64,000 nt of DNA from Paenarthrobacter sp. GTDB taxonomy: Bacteria > Actinomycetota > Actinomycetes > Actinomycetales > Micrococcaceae. Shown one piece after another: positions 9,005 through 16,850 of this stretch. The position numbers were made by a program, and so were the translations under genes. The stretch is from positions 62,001 to 126,000 of the forward strand of contig JAPSHX010000010.1 in assembly GCA_031179305.1 (NCBI GenBank), written 5' to 3'. Position 1 is the stretch's first letter, and every line of letters starts with the position of its first letter. A model generated the notes under the pieces. That model was not told the DNA's origin. It ran no database searches and saw nothing but the letters and a program-made list of their open reading frames with translations.

Positions 9005-10971
9005 GTGCTGTGTCAGCCGGTCCCCGTGGTCCGCAGCGGCCGGCGATGGGACCGGGCCGGGGAGGTCCGTTTGCGGGTATGAACATTCCTGCCGAGAAAG
9101 CCTCTAATTTTGGTGCCTCGGCACGGCGTTTGCTGGGGACACTGCGGCCTGAACGCTTTTGGTTGATACTGGTGCTGGTCTTCGCGGTGGTCAGCGTTAC
9201 TTTGTCCGTCATCGGTCCCCGGTTGCTGGGCGAGGGCACCAACCTGATCTTCGCCGGCGTCGTCTCCAAACAGCTGCCCGAAGGCGCGTCCAAAGCCGAG
9301 GTGATCGCAGGCTTGCGCGCATCCGGCGAGGACAGCAAGGCCGACATGCTGGGGGCCATGACCCTGACCCCCGGCGTCGGAATCGACTTCACGGCGCTGG
9401 CCTCGGTGCTGCTGTGGGCGCTGGTGCTCTATGTCCTGGCCTCGGCGTTCGGTTGGATTCAGGCGTACGTACTCAACGGCGTCGTGCAACGGACCGTGTA
9501 CCGCCTCCGCAAGCGGATTGAAGCGAAAATCCATCGGCTGCCCCTGCGCTATTTCGACTCCATCCAGCGCGGTGAGCTGCTGAGCCGGGTGACCAATGAT
9601 GTGGACAACATCTCCCAAAGCTTGCAGCAATCCATCAGCCAAGTGGTCTCGTCCCTGCTGACGGTGGTGGGCGTGCTGGTGATGATGTTCCTGCTTTCGC
9701 CGCTGCTGGCACTCATCGCGTTGGTGACTATCCCGTTGACGCTGGGAACCACGTTGCTGATCGCCAAGCGCTCGCAGAAACTGTTCGTGGCGCAGTGGAA
9801 GAACACCGGCGAACTCAACGGCCAGATCGAGGAAACGTACACCGGCCACGCGCTGGTGAAGGTGTTCGGACGGCAGAACGAAGTCCAGGAGAAGTTCCGT
9901 GCCAAGAATGGTGAGCTGTATCAGGCGAGCTTCGGGGCGCAGTTCGTCAGCGGCCTGATCATGCCGGCAATGACGTTCATCGGGAACCTGGTCTATGTGG
10001 GGATCGCCGTGGTGGGCGGCCTGCAGGTTGCCTCGGGTGCCATGCAGTTGGGCGACGTGCAGGCTTTCATCCAGTACTCACGGCAGTTCACCATGCCGCT
10101 GGCGCAGCTCGGATCCATGGCGAATATGTTGCAGTCCGGCGTTGCCTCAGCGGAACGTGTTTTCGACTTGCTGGATGAGGAGGAAGAGTCGGCCGAACCT
10201 GACCCTGTTCCGGCGTCAGGTCCGTCGCGCGGGCGCCTCGTGTTCGAGAATGTGTCCTTCCGGTACTCGCCGGACAAGCCATTGATCACAGACCTCAGCC
10301 TGGTGGCCGAGCCGGGGCAGAGCATCGCTATTGTTGGGCCGACGGGAGCTGGCAAGACCACCCTGGTGAACCTCATGATGCGCTTCTACGGGCTTGAGTC
10401 CGGGCGCATTACCCTCGATGGCGTCGACGTCACCTCACTGTCGCGGCAGGAACTTCGGTCGCGGATGGGCATGGTCCTCCAGGACACTTGGCTGTTCGGT
10501 GGGACGATCCGCGACAACATCGCCTATGGGCGCCCCTCCGCTTCCGAGGCCGAGATCATGGAGGCGGCGCAGGCAACGTACGTTGACCGGTTCGTTAAGT
10601 CGCTGCCAGAGGGGTACGACACCGTGCTCGACGACGAAGGCGGCAACGTATCGGCGGGTGAGAAGCAGCTGCTCACCATTGCCAGGGCCTTCTTGTCCCG
10701 TCCCTCGGTTCTGATCCTGGATGAGGCCACCAGCTCAGTGGATACCCGGACCGAGGTGTTGGTCCAGAAGGCCATGAACGCGCTGCGCTCGGACCGGACG
10801 AGCTTCGTGATCGCCCACCGGCTGTCCACCATCCGGGACGCCGATCTCATTCTGGTGATGGAGGCGGGGCAGATCGTTGAGCAGGGGAGTCACCCGGAGT
10901 TGCTTGCCACGGGTGGGGCATACTCCAGACTGTACGAGGCACAATTCGCGGCGCCCGTCTCTGAGGCCTAA
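9001..10971 (+). CDS. ABC exporter half-transporter, catalytic subunit
   Basis: The 656-residue partner of the preceding gene, overlapping it by 4 bp (ATGA), so translation is coupled. Walker A GPTGAGKTT is at 446-454, the catalytic Glu575 is in LILDEATSS, and the switch His is His606. The signature motif is VSAGEKQ (550-556) instead of SGGQ. That makes the site it completes on its partner degenerate, exactly complementing the partner's Asp and Gln changes. An N-terminal Gly/Pro-rich segment of about 40 residues precedes TM1. The gene ends 4 bp inside the convergent gene at 10968. Confidence 0.94.
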   Translation: MSAVSAGPRGPQRPAMGPGRGGPFAGMNIPAEKASNFGASARRLLGTLRPERFWLILVLVFAVVSVTLSVIGPRLLGEGTNLIFAGVVSKQLPEGASKAEVIAGLRASGEDSKADMLGAMTLTPGVGIDFTALASVLLWALVLYVLASAFGWIQAYVLNGVVQRTVYRLRKRIEAKIHRLPLRYFDSIQRGELLSRVTNDVDNISQSLQQSISQVVSSLLTVVGVLVMMFLLSPLLALIALVTIPLTLGTTLLIAKRSQKLFVAQWKNTGELNGQIEETYTGHALVKVFGRQNEVQEKFRAKNGELYQASFGAQFVSGLIMPAMTFIGNLVYVGIAVVGGLQVASGAMQLGDVQAFIQYSRQFTMPLAQLGSMANMLQSGVASAERVFDLLDEEEESAEPDPVPASGPSRGRLVFENVSFRYSPDKPLITDLSLVAEPGQSIAIVGPTGAGKTTLVNLMMRFYGLESGRITLDGVDVTSLSRQELRSRMGMVLQDTWLFGGTIRDNIAYGRPSASEAEIMEAAQATYVDRFVKSLPEGYDTVLDDEGGNVSAGEKQLLTIARAFLSRPSVLILDEATSSVDTRTEVLVQKAMNALRSDRTSFVIAHRLSTIRDADLILVMEAGQIVEQGSHPELLATGGAYSRLYEAQFAAPVSEA

Positions 10972-11669
10972 CCGCGCTGGCGGGCCAACGCGTAGGAAGG
11001 TTCGCGCAGTCGCCGCGTCCAGCCGTACGTTCCTGCTGTTGGAAGCGGATTGAGGACCGGATCAAATCGTGCGGCGGTGTCTTGGCCCACGCCGTCAGCA
11101 AGGGTGAGCGTCAATTTTCCGAACCTGGTCCACGGGCCGAGTGGGCTTGCATGATGAAGTTCGAGGATCCATGCTTGCTGGCCAAGCTGGAAACTGAAGG
11201 CGCGGGGTTCTGCGGGCAGTTTGTTGGGACCGGCGATGGTCCTTGCTCCTATCAGCACCGGGCCCGTCTCTGATTTGTAGGGCATCATCGTGGAGAAAAC
11301 TGCTGACGCGGCGTCTCGCCGGAGCCTCAGGATGAAGCGGCCGAGTCCTGTCGCTCCGGTGGTGGCGAGGAGCACGTCCGACACTTTGTCCATCTCTGTG
11401 AATCGCACGGCCAGACCGATAATGTCCGGGAAGGATCCCGGCAGTCCGATCGACCGCGAGAGCCGTGCGTCCACTTGGCTGGTCCCGCTGGTGTCCAGCC
11501 AAGGGATTCCCGACGCCGGGCGTGGACCTTCGTCCCTTTCAAGGGTCCCCACCAGGTGAACGCCTCCCGGGTGATTGGGCCTGTCGGGGCGAACCATCTT
11601 GATAGCCCGGAATGCTGCAGCGAAAGCGGATCCGGCGAAGGCTTGGAGGTCGGTACTTAGTCTCTTCAC
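10968..11669 (-). CDS. uncharacterised actinobacterial protein (catalase-like fold suspected)
   Basis: A 233-residue protein without signal peptide or TM helix. The pattern VDARLSRSIGLPGSFPDIIGLAVRF followed by strand-rich sequence resembles, from memory, conserved actinobacterial proteins sometimes linked to the catalase-like barrel. The heme-ligand Tyr region cannot be identified. It is convergent with the ABC operon (4-bp overlap at the stops) and stands alone. Treat it as a conserved hypothetical protein. Confidence 0.7.
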   Translation of the reverse strand: MKRLSTDLQAFAGSAFAAAFRAIKMVRPDRPNHPGGVHLVGTLERDEGPRPASGIPWLDTSGTSQVDARLSRSIGLPGSFPDIIGLAVRFTEMDKVSDVLLATTGATGLGRFILRLRRDAASAVFSTMMPYKSETGPVLIGARTIAGPNKLPAEPRAFSFQLGQQAWILELHHASPLGPWTRFGKLTLTLADGVGQDTAARFDPVLNPLPTAGTYGWTRRLREPSYALARQRG

Positions 11670-11737
11670 GGGATTAACCTATGCGGTCCACCCTTCGAAA
11701 GACAGGCTCCTGACGATTATCAATCAACCGTGATGGT

Positions 11738-12310
11738 CTATGGCAGCCGTGATGGCCGCAGCACATTGGCGTCGCCGGCCTTGGCGGGATCGAGTGCCAC
11801 CGGACTGACCAACACCGCCGGCCCCCGATGCAGCACGCCTCCGGCGATCACCTGGCATCGGACGCCGCCACGCCCACGCATCGCCTTATGGGCGCCCGGG
11901 GCAAGCATTTCATCCATCCACGCGCAAGGATGGGCCGGTCGCCCGGCTTTGAGCCGCACAGCGTCCTCACCTGACTCAAGAGTGAACTCGTGGCCAAGCA
12001 AAGGAGCCAGCTCCACTCCCCGCAGTACAACGTTCCTCCGGGTCAACAGGGGATCCAAGGGGCCGGCCTCGAGTTCCGACGCGATGGCTTCGAGGGCCTC
12101 CATCGCGAACAACGTCACGGCGGCATCCATGTGTGCCGCTTTGCCGAAGAATCGATCGCCAACAATGCCTTTGCCTGCAACCAATTCGGCCTGCTCTGCG
12201 TCGGTGGTGGGTACGTCTGCCGCCCCTTCGCGAGCGCGGCCAAAGTAGGCGTGGGCCGGCGACACCAAAAGGTGCAGCACTTCGACGTCGTACCTGTACT
12301 CAGTGGTCAT
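11738..12310 (-). CDS. MOSC-domain protein
   Basis: A 190-residue MOSC protein. The central GIVGDRFFGKAAH, NVVLRGVEL and the conserved Cys in RPAHPCAWMDE identify the fold used by molybdenum-cofactor sulfurases and YiiM-like enzymes to handle Moco or N-hydroxylated compounds. It is a stand-alone domain of typical length. A Moco link would suit the xanthine dehydrogenase system at the right end of the window, but the distance makes this speculative. ATG at 12310. Confidence 0.88.
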   Translation of the reverse strand: MTTEYRYDVEVLHLLVSPAHAYFGRAREGAADVPTTDAEQAELVAGKGIVGDRFFGKAAHMDAAVTLFAMEALEAIASELEAGPLDPLLTRRNVVLRGVELAPLLGHEFTLESGEDAVRLKAGRPAHPCAWMDEMLAPGAHKAMRGRGGVRCQVIAGGVLHRGPAVLVSPVALDPAKAGDANVLRPSRLP

Positions 12311-12363
12311 CCCTCAACGCTAGCCCCAGCTGGGACCGCGCGCATCAGCTATTGCCCGCCAAG

Positions 12364-12406
12364 GTAAAGGATGCTTTACTTTTCCCATGAGTAAAGCTTC
12401 CTTTAC
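12364..12406. promoter_or_regulatory. twin operators flanking a start codon
   Basis: Two copies of the same inverted repeat, GTAAAG-N4-CTTTAC, at 12364-12379 and 12391-12406, are spaced 27 bp start to start. The ATG of the membrane-protein gene (12387) lies between them. There is no good ribosome site in front of that ATG, so transcription may be leaderless. The HTH protein encoded as the second gene of the operon is the obvious candidate binder. Confidence 0.75.
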
Positions 12407-12824
12407 ATCGAAGCGCGCGCCGGCCCACCATTACGTCTTGGCGATCATCCTTGGCGTCATCCTGACGGTGGTGGTTTCCGTCCTGGTGGGAGCATCGAAC
12501 CCGGATGACTTCTGGCTCGCTGCAGGGATCGGCGCCCTTTGCGCCGCCTACCCGGCTATGTCCCTGGGCGGCAAAGTGTTCGTATCCAATCACACGGTCA
12601 CCCGTGATCCGCGCGGTGAGCAGAGCGTGGAGTTGCAGTGGATGCGCCAAGCGGGAGCGGGCGCTTTCCTGGATGTCCTGGTCGCTATCGTGGTGGCTTC
12701 TCTGGTGCTGGCGATCGGCCGCTTCGACATTGATGCGCTGCCGGTTCTTCTGGGCCTCGTCGCGCTGAGCGTGGTTGACGCCGGACTGCGATATGTGGTC
12801 ATTCGCCACCGCGCGCTGAAGTGA
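12387..12824 (+). CDS. small membrane protein of an HTH-linked two-gene module
   Basis: A 145-residue protein with four predicted TM segments: HHYVLAIILGVILTVVVSVLV, the FWLAAGIGALCAAYPAMSL stretch, the AGAFLDVLVAIVVASLVLAIG segment and a last one near residue 120. It overlaps the following XRE gene by 4 bp, so the pair is translated together. Similar pairs of an integral membrane protein and a tiny Cro-like repressor are common in Gram-positive bacteria, but their role is mostly unknown. The start lies between two operator copies. Confidence 0.83.
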   Translation: MSKASFTSKRAPAHHYVLAIILGVILTVVVSVLVGASNPDDFWLAAGIGALCAAYPAMSLGGKVFVSNHTVTRDPRGEQSVELQWMRQAGAGAFLDVLVAIVVASLVLAIGRFDIDALPVLLGLVALSVVDAGLRYVVIRHRALK

Positions 12825-13012
12825 AGAACAACCTCTCGGAGCGTCGTGCCGAACGCCGCTGGACACAGGCGGACCTCGCGGCGGCACTTGGAGTTTCCCG
12901 GCAGACCGTCATCTCCATCGAACGGGAGAAGTTTGATCCCTCGCTTCCGTTGGCCTTCCTCATTGCGCGGACGTTTGACTGCACTATTGAGGACATTTTC
13001 ACTGCGGAGTAA
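12821..13012 (+). CDS. Cro/CI-type HTH repressor (63 residues)
   Basis: A minimal XRE DNA-binding protein. The helix-turn-helix TQADLAAALGVSRQTVISIE is followed by EREKFDPSLPLAFLIARTF and ends with DIFTAE, as in YgzD/YozG-type repressors. The GTG start overlaps the stop of the membrane-protein gene (GTGA). It probably represses its own operon through the twin GTAAAG-N4-CTTTAC sites at 12364 and 12391. Confidence 0.9.
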   Translation: MKNNLSERRAERRWTQADLAAALGVSRQTVISIEREKFDPSLPLAFLIARTFDCTIEDIFTAE

Positions 13013-13066
13013 CGGCTTGTGTCCTGCGCCGCAGCGCTTTGAACGTCTGCCGGATACTGTGGCACG

Positions 13067-13855
13067 GTGAACTTTGCTGAGGCCGCCGACGGCGCTGAAC
13101 TCGCCTGGACTTCGGAAGGCGAAGGCGAGCCAATGCTGCTTATCGCCGGACAGGCGACAGCCATGGATGGTTGGGGTCCGACGGCGGAGCTTCTGTCCCG
13201 CTATTACCGCGTCATCCGCTTCGATCACCGGGGGATAGGTCGGAGTGGGAAGGGCGAAGCCGAGCGCTACACTACGCGGCTCCTCGCGGAGGATGCAGCA
13301 GCTGTCCTTGACGCTGCAGGAGTGGATTTAGCACACGTGTACGGTCATTCGATGGGTGGTCGCCTTGGGCAGTGGTTAGCCATCGACTACCCGCAGAAAG
13401 TCCGTACTCTGATCCTCGCCGCAACGAGTGGTGGGATATGGCAGGACGCTGGAATGCAGCCGGATAGGGCAGCTTTGGAAGCTTTGACCAGTGGTGACGT
13501 GTCACGGCTTGAGTCGCTCTTCTTCGCTCCTGATTGGGTCAGGAACAACCCCTCGGCGACGCACACCTTCTTCAACTCCCAGGCTTCGGCGTGGGCTAAG
13601 GCGCGCCACTTCCAGGCTAGCCGCGAGCATGATGCCTGGCGTGATCTCAGCTCCATCCAGTCGCCGACGCTGATACTTCACGGCACCGAGGACGCGTTGA
13701 CGCCCTTGCCCAACGCGCTGCTCCTCCGCGAGAACCTTCCCCGCTCGGTGCTGGTGCGGGTTCCTGGTGCTGGTCATGGCTTGCACCTGGACCATCCTGA
13801 GACGGTTGAGTGGATCCGGCAATTCATCGCCGGAAAGAGCTGTTCGTCAGGATGA
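13067..13855 (+). CDS. alpha/beta hydrolase
   Basis: A 262-residue hydrolase. It has the oxyanion loop IAGQATAMDGW, the nucleophile Ser in GHSMGGR, an Asp in HGTEDALTP and a His in GAGHGLHLD. The FDHRGIGRS segment is typical of the 3-oxoadipate enol-lactonase and esterase branch. The cytoplasmic substrate is unknown. The GTG at 13067 is the first start that covers the N-terminal strand. It is 54 bp from the HTH gene and may be read through from it. Confidence 0.88.
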   Translation: MNFAEAADGAELAWTSEGEGEPMLLIAGQATAMDGWGPTAELLSRYYRVIRFDHRGIGRSGKGEAERYTTRLLAEDAAAVLDAAGVDLAHVYGHSMGGRLGQWLAIDYPQKVRTLILAATSGGIWQDAGMQPDRAALEALTSGDVSRLESLFFAPDWVRNNPSATHTFFNSQASAWAKARHFQASREHDAWRDLSSIQSPTLILHGTEDALTPLPNALLLRENLPRSVLVRVPGAGHGLHLDHPETVEWIRQFIAGKSCSSG

Positions 13856-13864
13856 TTGGCAGGC

Positions 13865-14047
13865 CTACTTGGAGGACGGAGCAGCTTTGCGCTCCGAGGC
13901 GGCGATCAATTTCTCCGTCTGTTCGAGAATCTTGGCCCGTACGGGGGACGATACTGTGACTGTCTTATTGCGAGACGCCAGGCGCACCTCATAGCGTCCA
14001 CCGCTTGACGGGCGGTGCGACGTCTCAGCTGCTGCATTCTTTGCCAT
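13865..14047 (-). CDS. small basic conserved hypothetical protein
   Basis: A 60-residue protein, rich in Ala, Lys and Arg, with no TM segment. The start is set by AAGGAG, which touches an in-frame ATG at 14053 but sits at the right distance (6 nt) from ATG 14047. It lies 15 bp downstream of the small membrane protein gene and may be the third gene of the TetR operon. The KTVTVSSPVRAKILEQTEKLIAASE segment suggests a strand followed by a helix. Function unknown. Confidence 0.65.
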   Translation of the reverse strand: MAKNAAAETSHRPSSGGRYEVRLASRNKTVTVSSPVRAKILEQTEKLIAASERKAAPSSK

Positions 14048-14062
14048 GTTCATCTCCTTGTC

Positions 14063-14257
14063 CTAAGTTTGGCTGACGTCCTGATCCAAGGCCGCATCCG
14101 TTGCCCACTGTGCCCGTTTCCACCACTGGTCGCGTTTATCGGCGTTGGTCTTCTGTCGATAAGCAAAATATGCCACTAGGGCAACGCCGAAAGTAGCCAA
14201 GGGAGCTAAAGACCCAGCTCCCTTGGCTACTTCAAAAAGCACAATATAGGGTTCCAC
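14063..14257 (-). CDS. small single-pass membrane protein coupled to TetR
   Basis: A 64-residue protein. Its GTG overlaps the TetR stop by one base (TAGTG), which implies coupled translation. One TM segment (LAPLATFGVALVAYFAYR) is followed by a charged tail, KTNADKRDQWWKRAQW. Its DNA is visibly less GC-rich than its neighbours. Function unknown; the coupling to TetR is the main clue. Confidence 0.6.
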   Translation of the reverse strand: MEPYIVLFEVAKGAGSLAPLATFGVALVAYFAYRQKTNADKRDQWWKRAQWATDAALDQDVSQT

Positions 14258-14871
14258 TAGCCAACTCCCGAGTTGCTCGCGGGAACGTGCAGAACCTCGA
14301 GGGCGGCTAGCAAGTACGGCAGCGGATCGGGCTCGGAGCCGGCAGCCCACTGCATCCATGCCTCGAAAGTCGCAGCAAGGTACGCGGCGCTCAAGTAGCG
14401 GGCCACGGAATCGGGAAGGCCGCTCTCTATGAGGAAGGTCAGGGTCTTGTCGCGCTGCGGTGCCAGGGACTCGTAGCTCCGGCTGGTCAGTTCAGGGTGC
14501 TCGGCGATCAGGCGGAGCCGGCCACGGGTGACCGAAAGGTCCGGAATGACGGCAACCCCGGCGATAGCTGCTTCACGCAACCCGGCCAGCACACGGCCGT
14601 CGGACTTTCCCTCTCTGTGGAAGGAACCGAAGGCAAGTGTGGACGCCTCCACCACGGGATCGCTGCCGCCCCACACGAGGTCCGCCTTGCTGGCGAAGTA
14701 GCGGTACAGGCTCTTGCGCCCGATTCCGGCGGCTCGTGCAATGTCCTCCATGGACGTGTTCTCGTAGCCGTGCTCGGCGAACAGGCCCAAGGCCAGTCCC
14801 GCTACGGCGTCGGGATCGATTGTCGCGGGCCGACCACTGGCGCGCGGGGGCTTGGCATCTTCCGAAGTCAT
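14257..14871 (-). CDS. TetR-family repressor
   Basis: A regulator of about 204 residues. The N-terminal helix-turn-helix LGLFAEHGYENTSMEDIARAAG and GRKSLYRYFASKADLVW is canonical, with a C-terminal TetR_C-like ligand domain. ATG 14871 is preferred over 14928 because GGAGGA lies just before it, and the longer form would place the operator inside the coding region. It is divergent from the SDR gene, with a palindromic operator between them. It most likely controlled that dehydrogenase, which is now interrupted. Confidence 0.9.
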   Translation of the reverse strand: MTSEDAKPPRASGRPATIDPDAVAGLALGLFAEHGYENTSMEDIARAAGIGRKSLYRYFASKADLVWGGSDPVVEASTLAFGSFHREGKSDGRVLAGLREAAIAGVAVIPDLSVTRGRLRLIAEHPELTSRSYESLAPQRDKTLTFLIESGLPDSVARYLSAAYLAATFEAWMQWAAGSEPDPLPYLLAALEVLHVPASNSGVG

Positions 14872-14895
14872 TCCTCCAGTATTCACTCTTTCATA

Positions 14896-14912
14896 ATGAC
14901 ACGGAGTGTCAT
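14896..14912. promoter_or_regulatory. TetR operator
   Basis: A perfect inverted repeat ATGACAC-GGA-GTGTCAT, 17 bp, lies midway between the divergent starts of the TetR gene (14871) and the SDR gene (14952). Position and symmetry make it the likely TetR binding site. Confidence 0.75.
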
Positions 14913-14951
14913 AAGATGATGAAACCACTCAGTGACCATCGGAAGGACATC

Positions 14952-15236
14952 ATGGGCAACGAAGCTTCATGGCAGGAGGCCACTACCTCAGGCCGTTTCA
15001 CCGGCAAGACCATCATCGTCACGGGCGCTGCATCGGGTATCGGGCAGGCGACCGCGTTGAGGATCGCGAAGGAGGGCGGCAAAGTCGTTGCGGCCGACAT
15101 CAGCACGGAGCGGCTAGGCGCTCTTGTGGAGGAGAACACCGGTCTCGATCTGGTGCCCGTTTCCGGGGACATCTCCACCGAAGAGACTGTGGTAGCCGTG
15201 CTCGCCGCTGCGGGAGGGCGTGTGGATGCCTTAGCT
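14952..15236 (+). pseudogene. short-chain dehydrogenase, 5' half (interrupted)
   Basis: The first 95 codons of an SDR. GKTIIVTGAASGIGQATALR is the NAD(P)-binding TGxxxGxG motif, followed by the VVAADIS strand and the SGDIS turn. The frame runs normally to ...GRVDALA and then enters unrelated sequence, stopping at 15257. The expected next motif, NVAG (equivalent to NNAG), is found in the right frame 10 kb away at 25280. AAGGA precedes the ATG. Without the catalytic half, this fragment cannot be an active enzyme. Confidence 0.92.
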
Positions 15237-15248
15237 TCACTGGACAAA

Positions 15249-15473
15249 AGTGTCTAGCGGGTCAGCCGTAGTTCGGTTGGAAGTTCGAGCCGTCTCATCC
15301 GAGCCAGCGCTTCGATCTCGGCGATGCCATGTCGACGTCAAGACGGAGCTCCAGATATGGGCGGGGCAATGCGCGCTGCTAATAGAGAGCTTTAGGTGCT
15401 ACAGATACCGGTCCCGGCTTTTTCCCTGCCGGTCGGTTCACTACATGCTGCCATCCCATGGGGCATTGGCCAC
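15249..15473. other. non-coding left end of the island
   Basis: No gene is supported here. Open frames exist on both strands but lack ribosome sites, family motifs or consistent codon bias. It may hold remnants of the insertion event. Confidence 0.4.
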
Positions 15474-15517
15474 AATGAAAAGCGAGGAGCTGCCGAGCTT
15501 TCGCGGCAACTCCTCGC
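15474..15517 (-). terminator. intrinsic terminator of the toxin operon
   Basis: On the minus strand, arms of 14 nt with one mismatch (15482-15495 with 15504-15517) enclose an 8-nt loop and are followed by TTTTCATT. It lies 57 bp after the stop of the lipoprotein gene and marks the end of the three-gene operon. Confidence 0.85.
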
Positions 15518-15573
15518 AGGGATCGATTGATTCATTCCTTGCACGTACTAAAGCAGGAACTACTAAAGGACTT

Positions 15574-16074
15574 TCATAATTTTGAGGATCCTTTCGTCAA
15601 GACAAAATCCTTACCTACCGTATCTGGGTGTCCCACATAAATAACTAGACGCGGAGCTTCATCATCCTTTTTCTCAATAACTAGGAGACGTTGCTCATGT
15701 GTTCCGTCACTAGAACCGGTGACAGGCAGATCCAGTTGAATCCCAGCCTGCTTGCCATACCGACCAAATCCTTCGGGAAGCTTGGAAAGGAACTCCCAGG
15801 TTCCTGCCACCGATACAGGCGTCTTGGCAAAGTCTGTTTCGGTAAGTTGATCCGCAGGGAAGTCCACGACCGTGACCGTATCGTCGGAGCGGAGTTCTAT
15901 GGTCGTCGATGGAACTGGAGAGCCTACGGTGCTTTCCTCGGCGGAGTAAGTCCATGTCCCCACCAGTTCATCTCGGCGCGTTTCACCCATCTGAGTGCAC
16001 CCTGTGACAGTCAGCAAGGAGAAACTCACGGCTAAAGCAAGTCCCAACACACCTCTTCGCGTACTTCGTCTCAT
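15574..16074 (-). CDS. lipoprotein, candidate immunity protein for the RHS toxin
   Basis: A 166-residue lipoprotein. The signal peptide ends in the lipobox LTVTGC (Cys26). The mature part is strand-rich with two GTW strands (GTWTYSAEES, GTWEFLSKLP) and ends in YVGHPDTVGKDFVLTK. From memory, this GTW...GDPD...FxxT layout recurs in small actinobacterial lipoproteins with a lipocalin-like appearance. The ATG overlaps the toxin stop (ATGA); an upstream ATG at 16092 would spoil this. DNA here is distinctly lower in GC. Position directly behind a polymorphic toxin tip is the usual place for the immunity gene. A lipoprotein would protect from the outer face of the membrane. Confidence 0.8.
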   Translation of the reverse strand: MRRSTRRGVLGLALAVSFSLLTVTGCTQMGETRRDELVGTWTYSAEESTVGSPVPSTTIELRSDDTVTVVDFPADQLTETDFAKTPVSVAGTWEFLSKLPEGFGRYGKQAGIQLDLPVTGSSDGTHEQRLLVIEKKDDEAPRLVIYVGHPDTVGKDFVLTKGSSKL

Positions 16075-16850
16075 CGAATGTTCTCCGTCCATGTGACCTC
16101 CTGATCTTGGCGGCGTCCGAAGGTGGACGTTTCAGAAATCCAATTCCAGTATGCACCAACCGAGTTGCGATACCATTCCTGATATCCAATGTCAAAGAAC
16201 GGGAAACGAGTAGCTGATTCGAGAGTTGTATTATTTATTGCTCTGAACCTGATGGTGGTTGAACCATCAGAATTCTTCCCTTCTTCGTTTGTTTTAATGG
16301 TGTGAGATCCAAGGTATGTCAATGAGAGGCTACCTCCGTTAGCACCTAATGTGAGAACAGTTTGTACGTCTTGGAAGAAGACCGCCCCACCCTCCTCACC
16401 GAATGAACGGAGATAGGTTGTATCGTTATAGGTCCCGGCTTTCATCTCTGCGGAAATCTGACTGTATAGATTCCTGTAGTATTCGCTGTTTCTTACGTCT
16501 TCAGTGAAGGGATCACCCTTTTGGAATTCGAATTTTCGTTCTTCGAAGTTCCCACCCCAGAGAGCGAAGAGACTCCATACATTTACCCTGGATTCGATTC
16601 GGCTAGCGGGACGGTAACTAAAAGCAGATGCAGGTGGAAGGGTCCAGGAATTTGCCTGCTTGCCTGTCCCCTTGGCCCAAGGATTATATTGGGGTTCATA
16701 TGGTTTGCCTGTGAACGGATTGATTTGCTGCGCGGGGGGCTGTATGGGGGAAGTTGGCTTGCTGTCGGCATATTCGTAGTTCAGTCCTTTCCCATATCCT
16801 CCAGGTCCAGGCGCGTAGGTGCCTTTGCTGTCATCGTCGCAGTCGCAGGT
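16071..16850 (-). other. variable effector tip of the RHS protein
   Basis: Residues 1783-2041 of the RHS protein. A Cys/Asp-rich start (CDCDDD) and a Pro/Gly linker (about 80 residues) lead into a globular part rich in aromatic residues. The base composition falls as the RHS core ends, and it stays low through the lipoprotein gene. This is the usual sign of a toxin-immunity cassette swapped as one unit. The activity is unknown; no HNH, ADP-ribosyltransferase or deaminase motif could be found by eye. Confidence 0.75.

Noticed and set aside
15250..15579. A 109-codon open frame in the left end of the toxin island
   Set aside because: No ribosome site, family motif or typical codon use, and it runs through the operon terminator.
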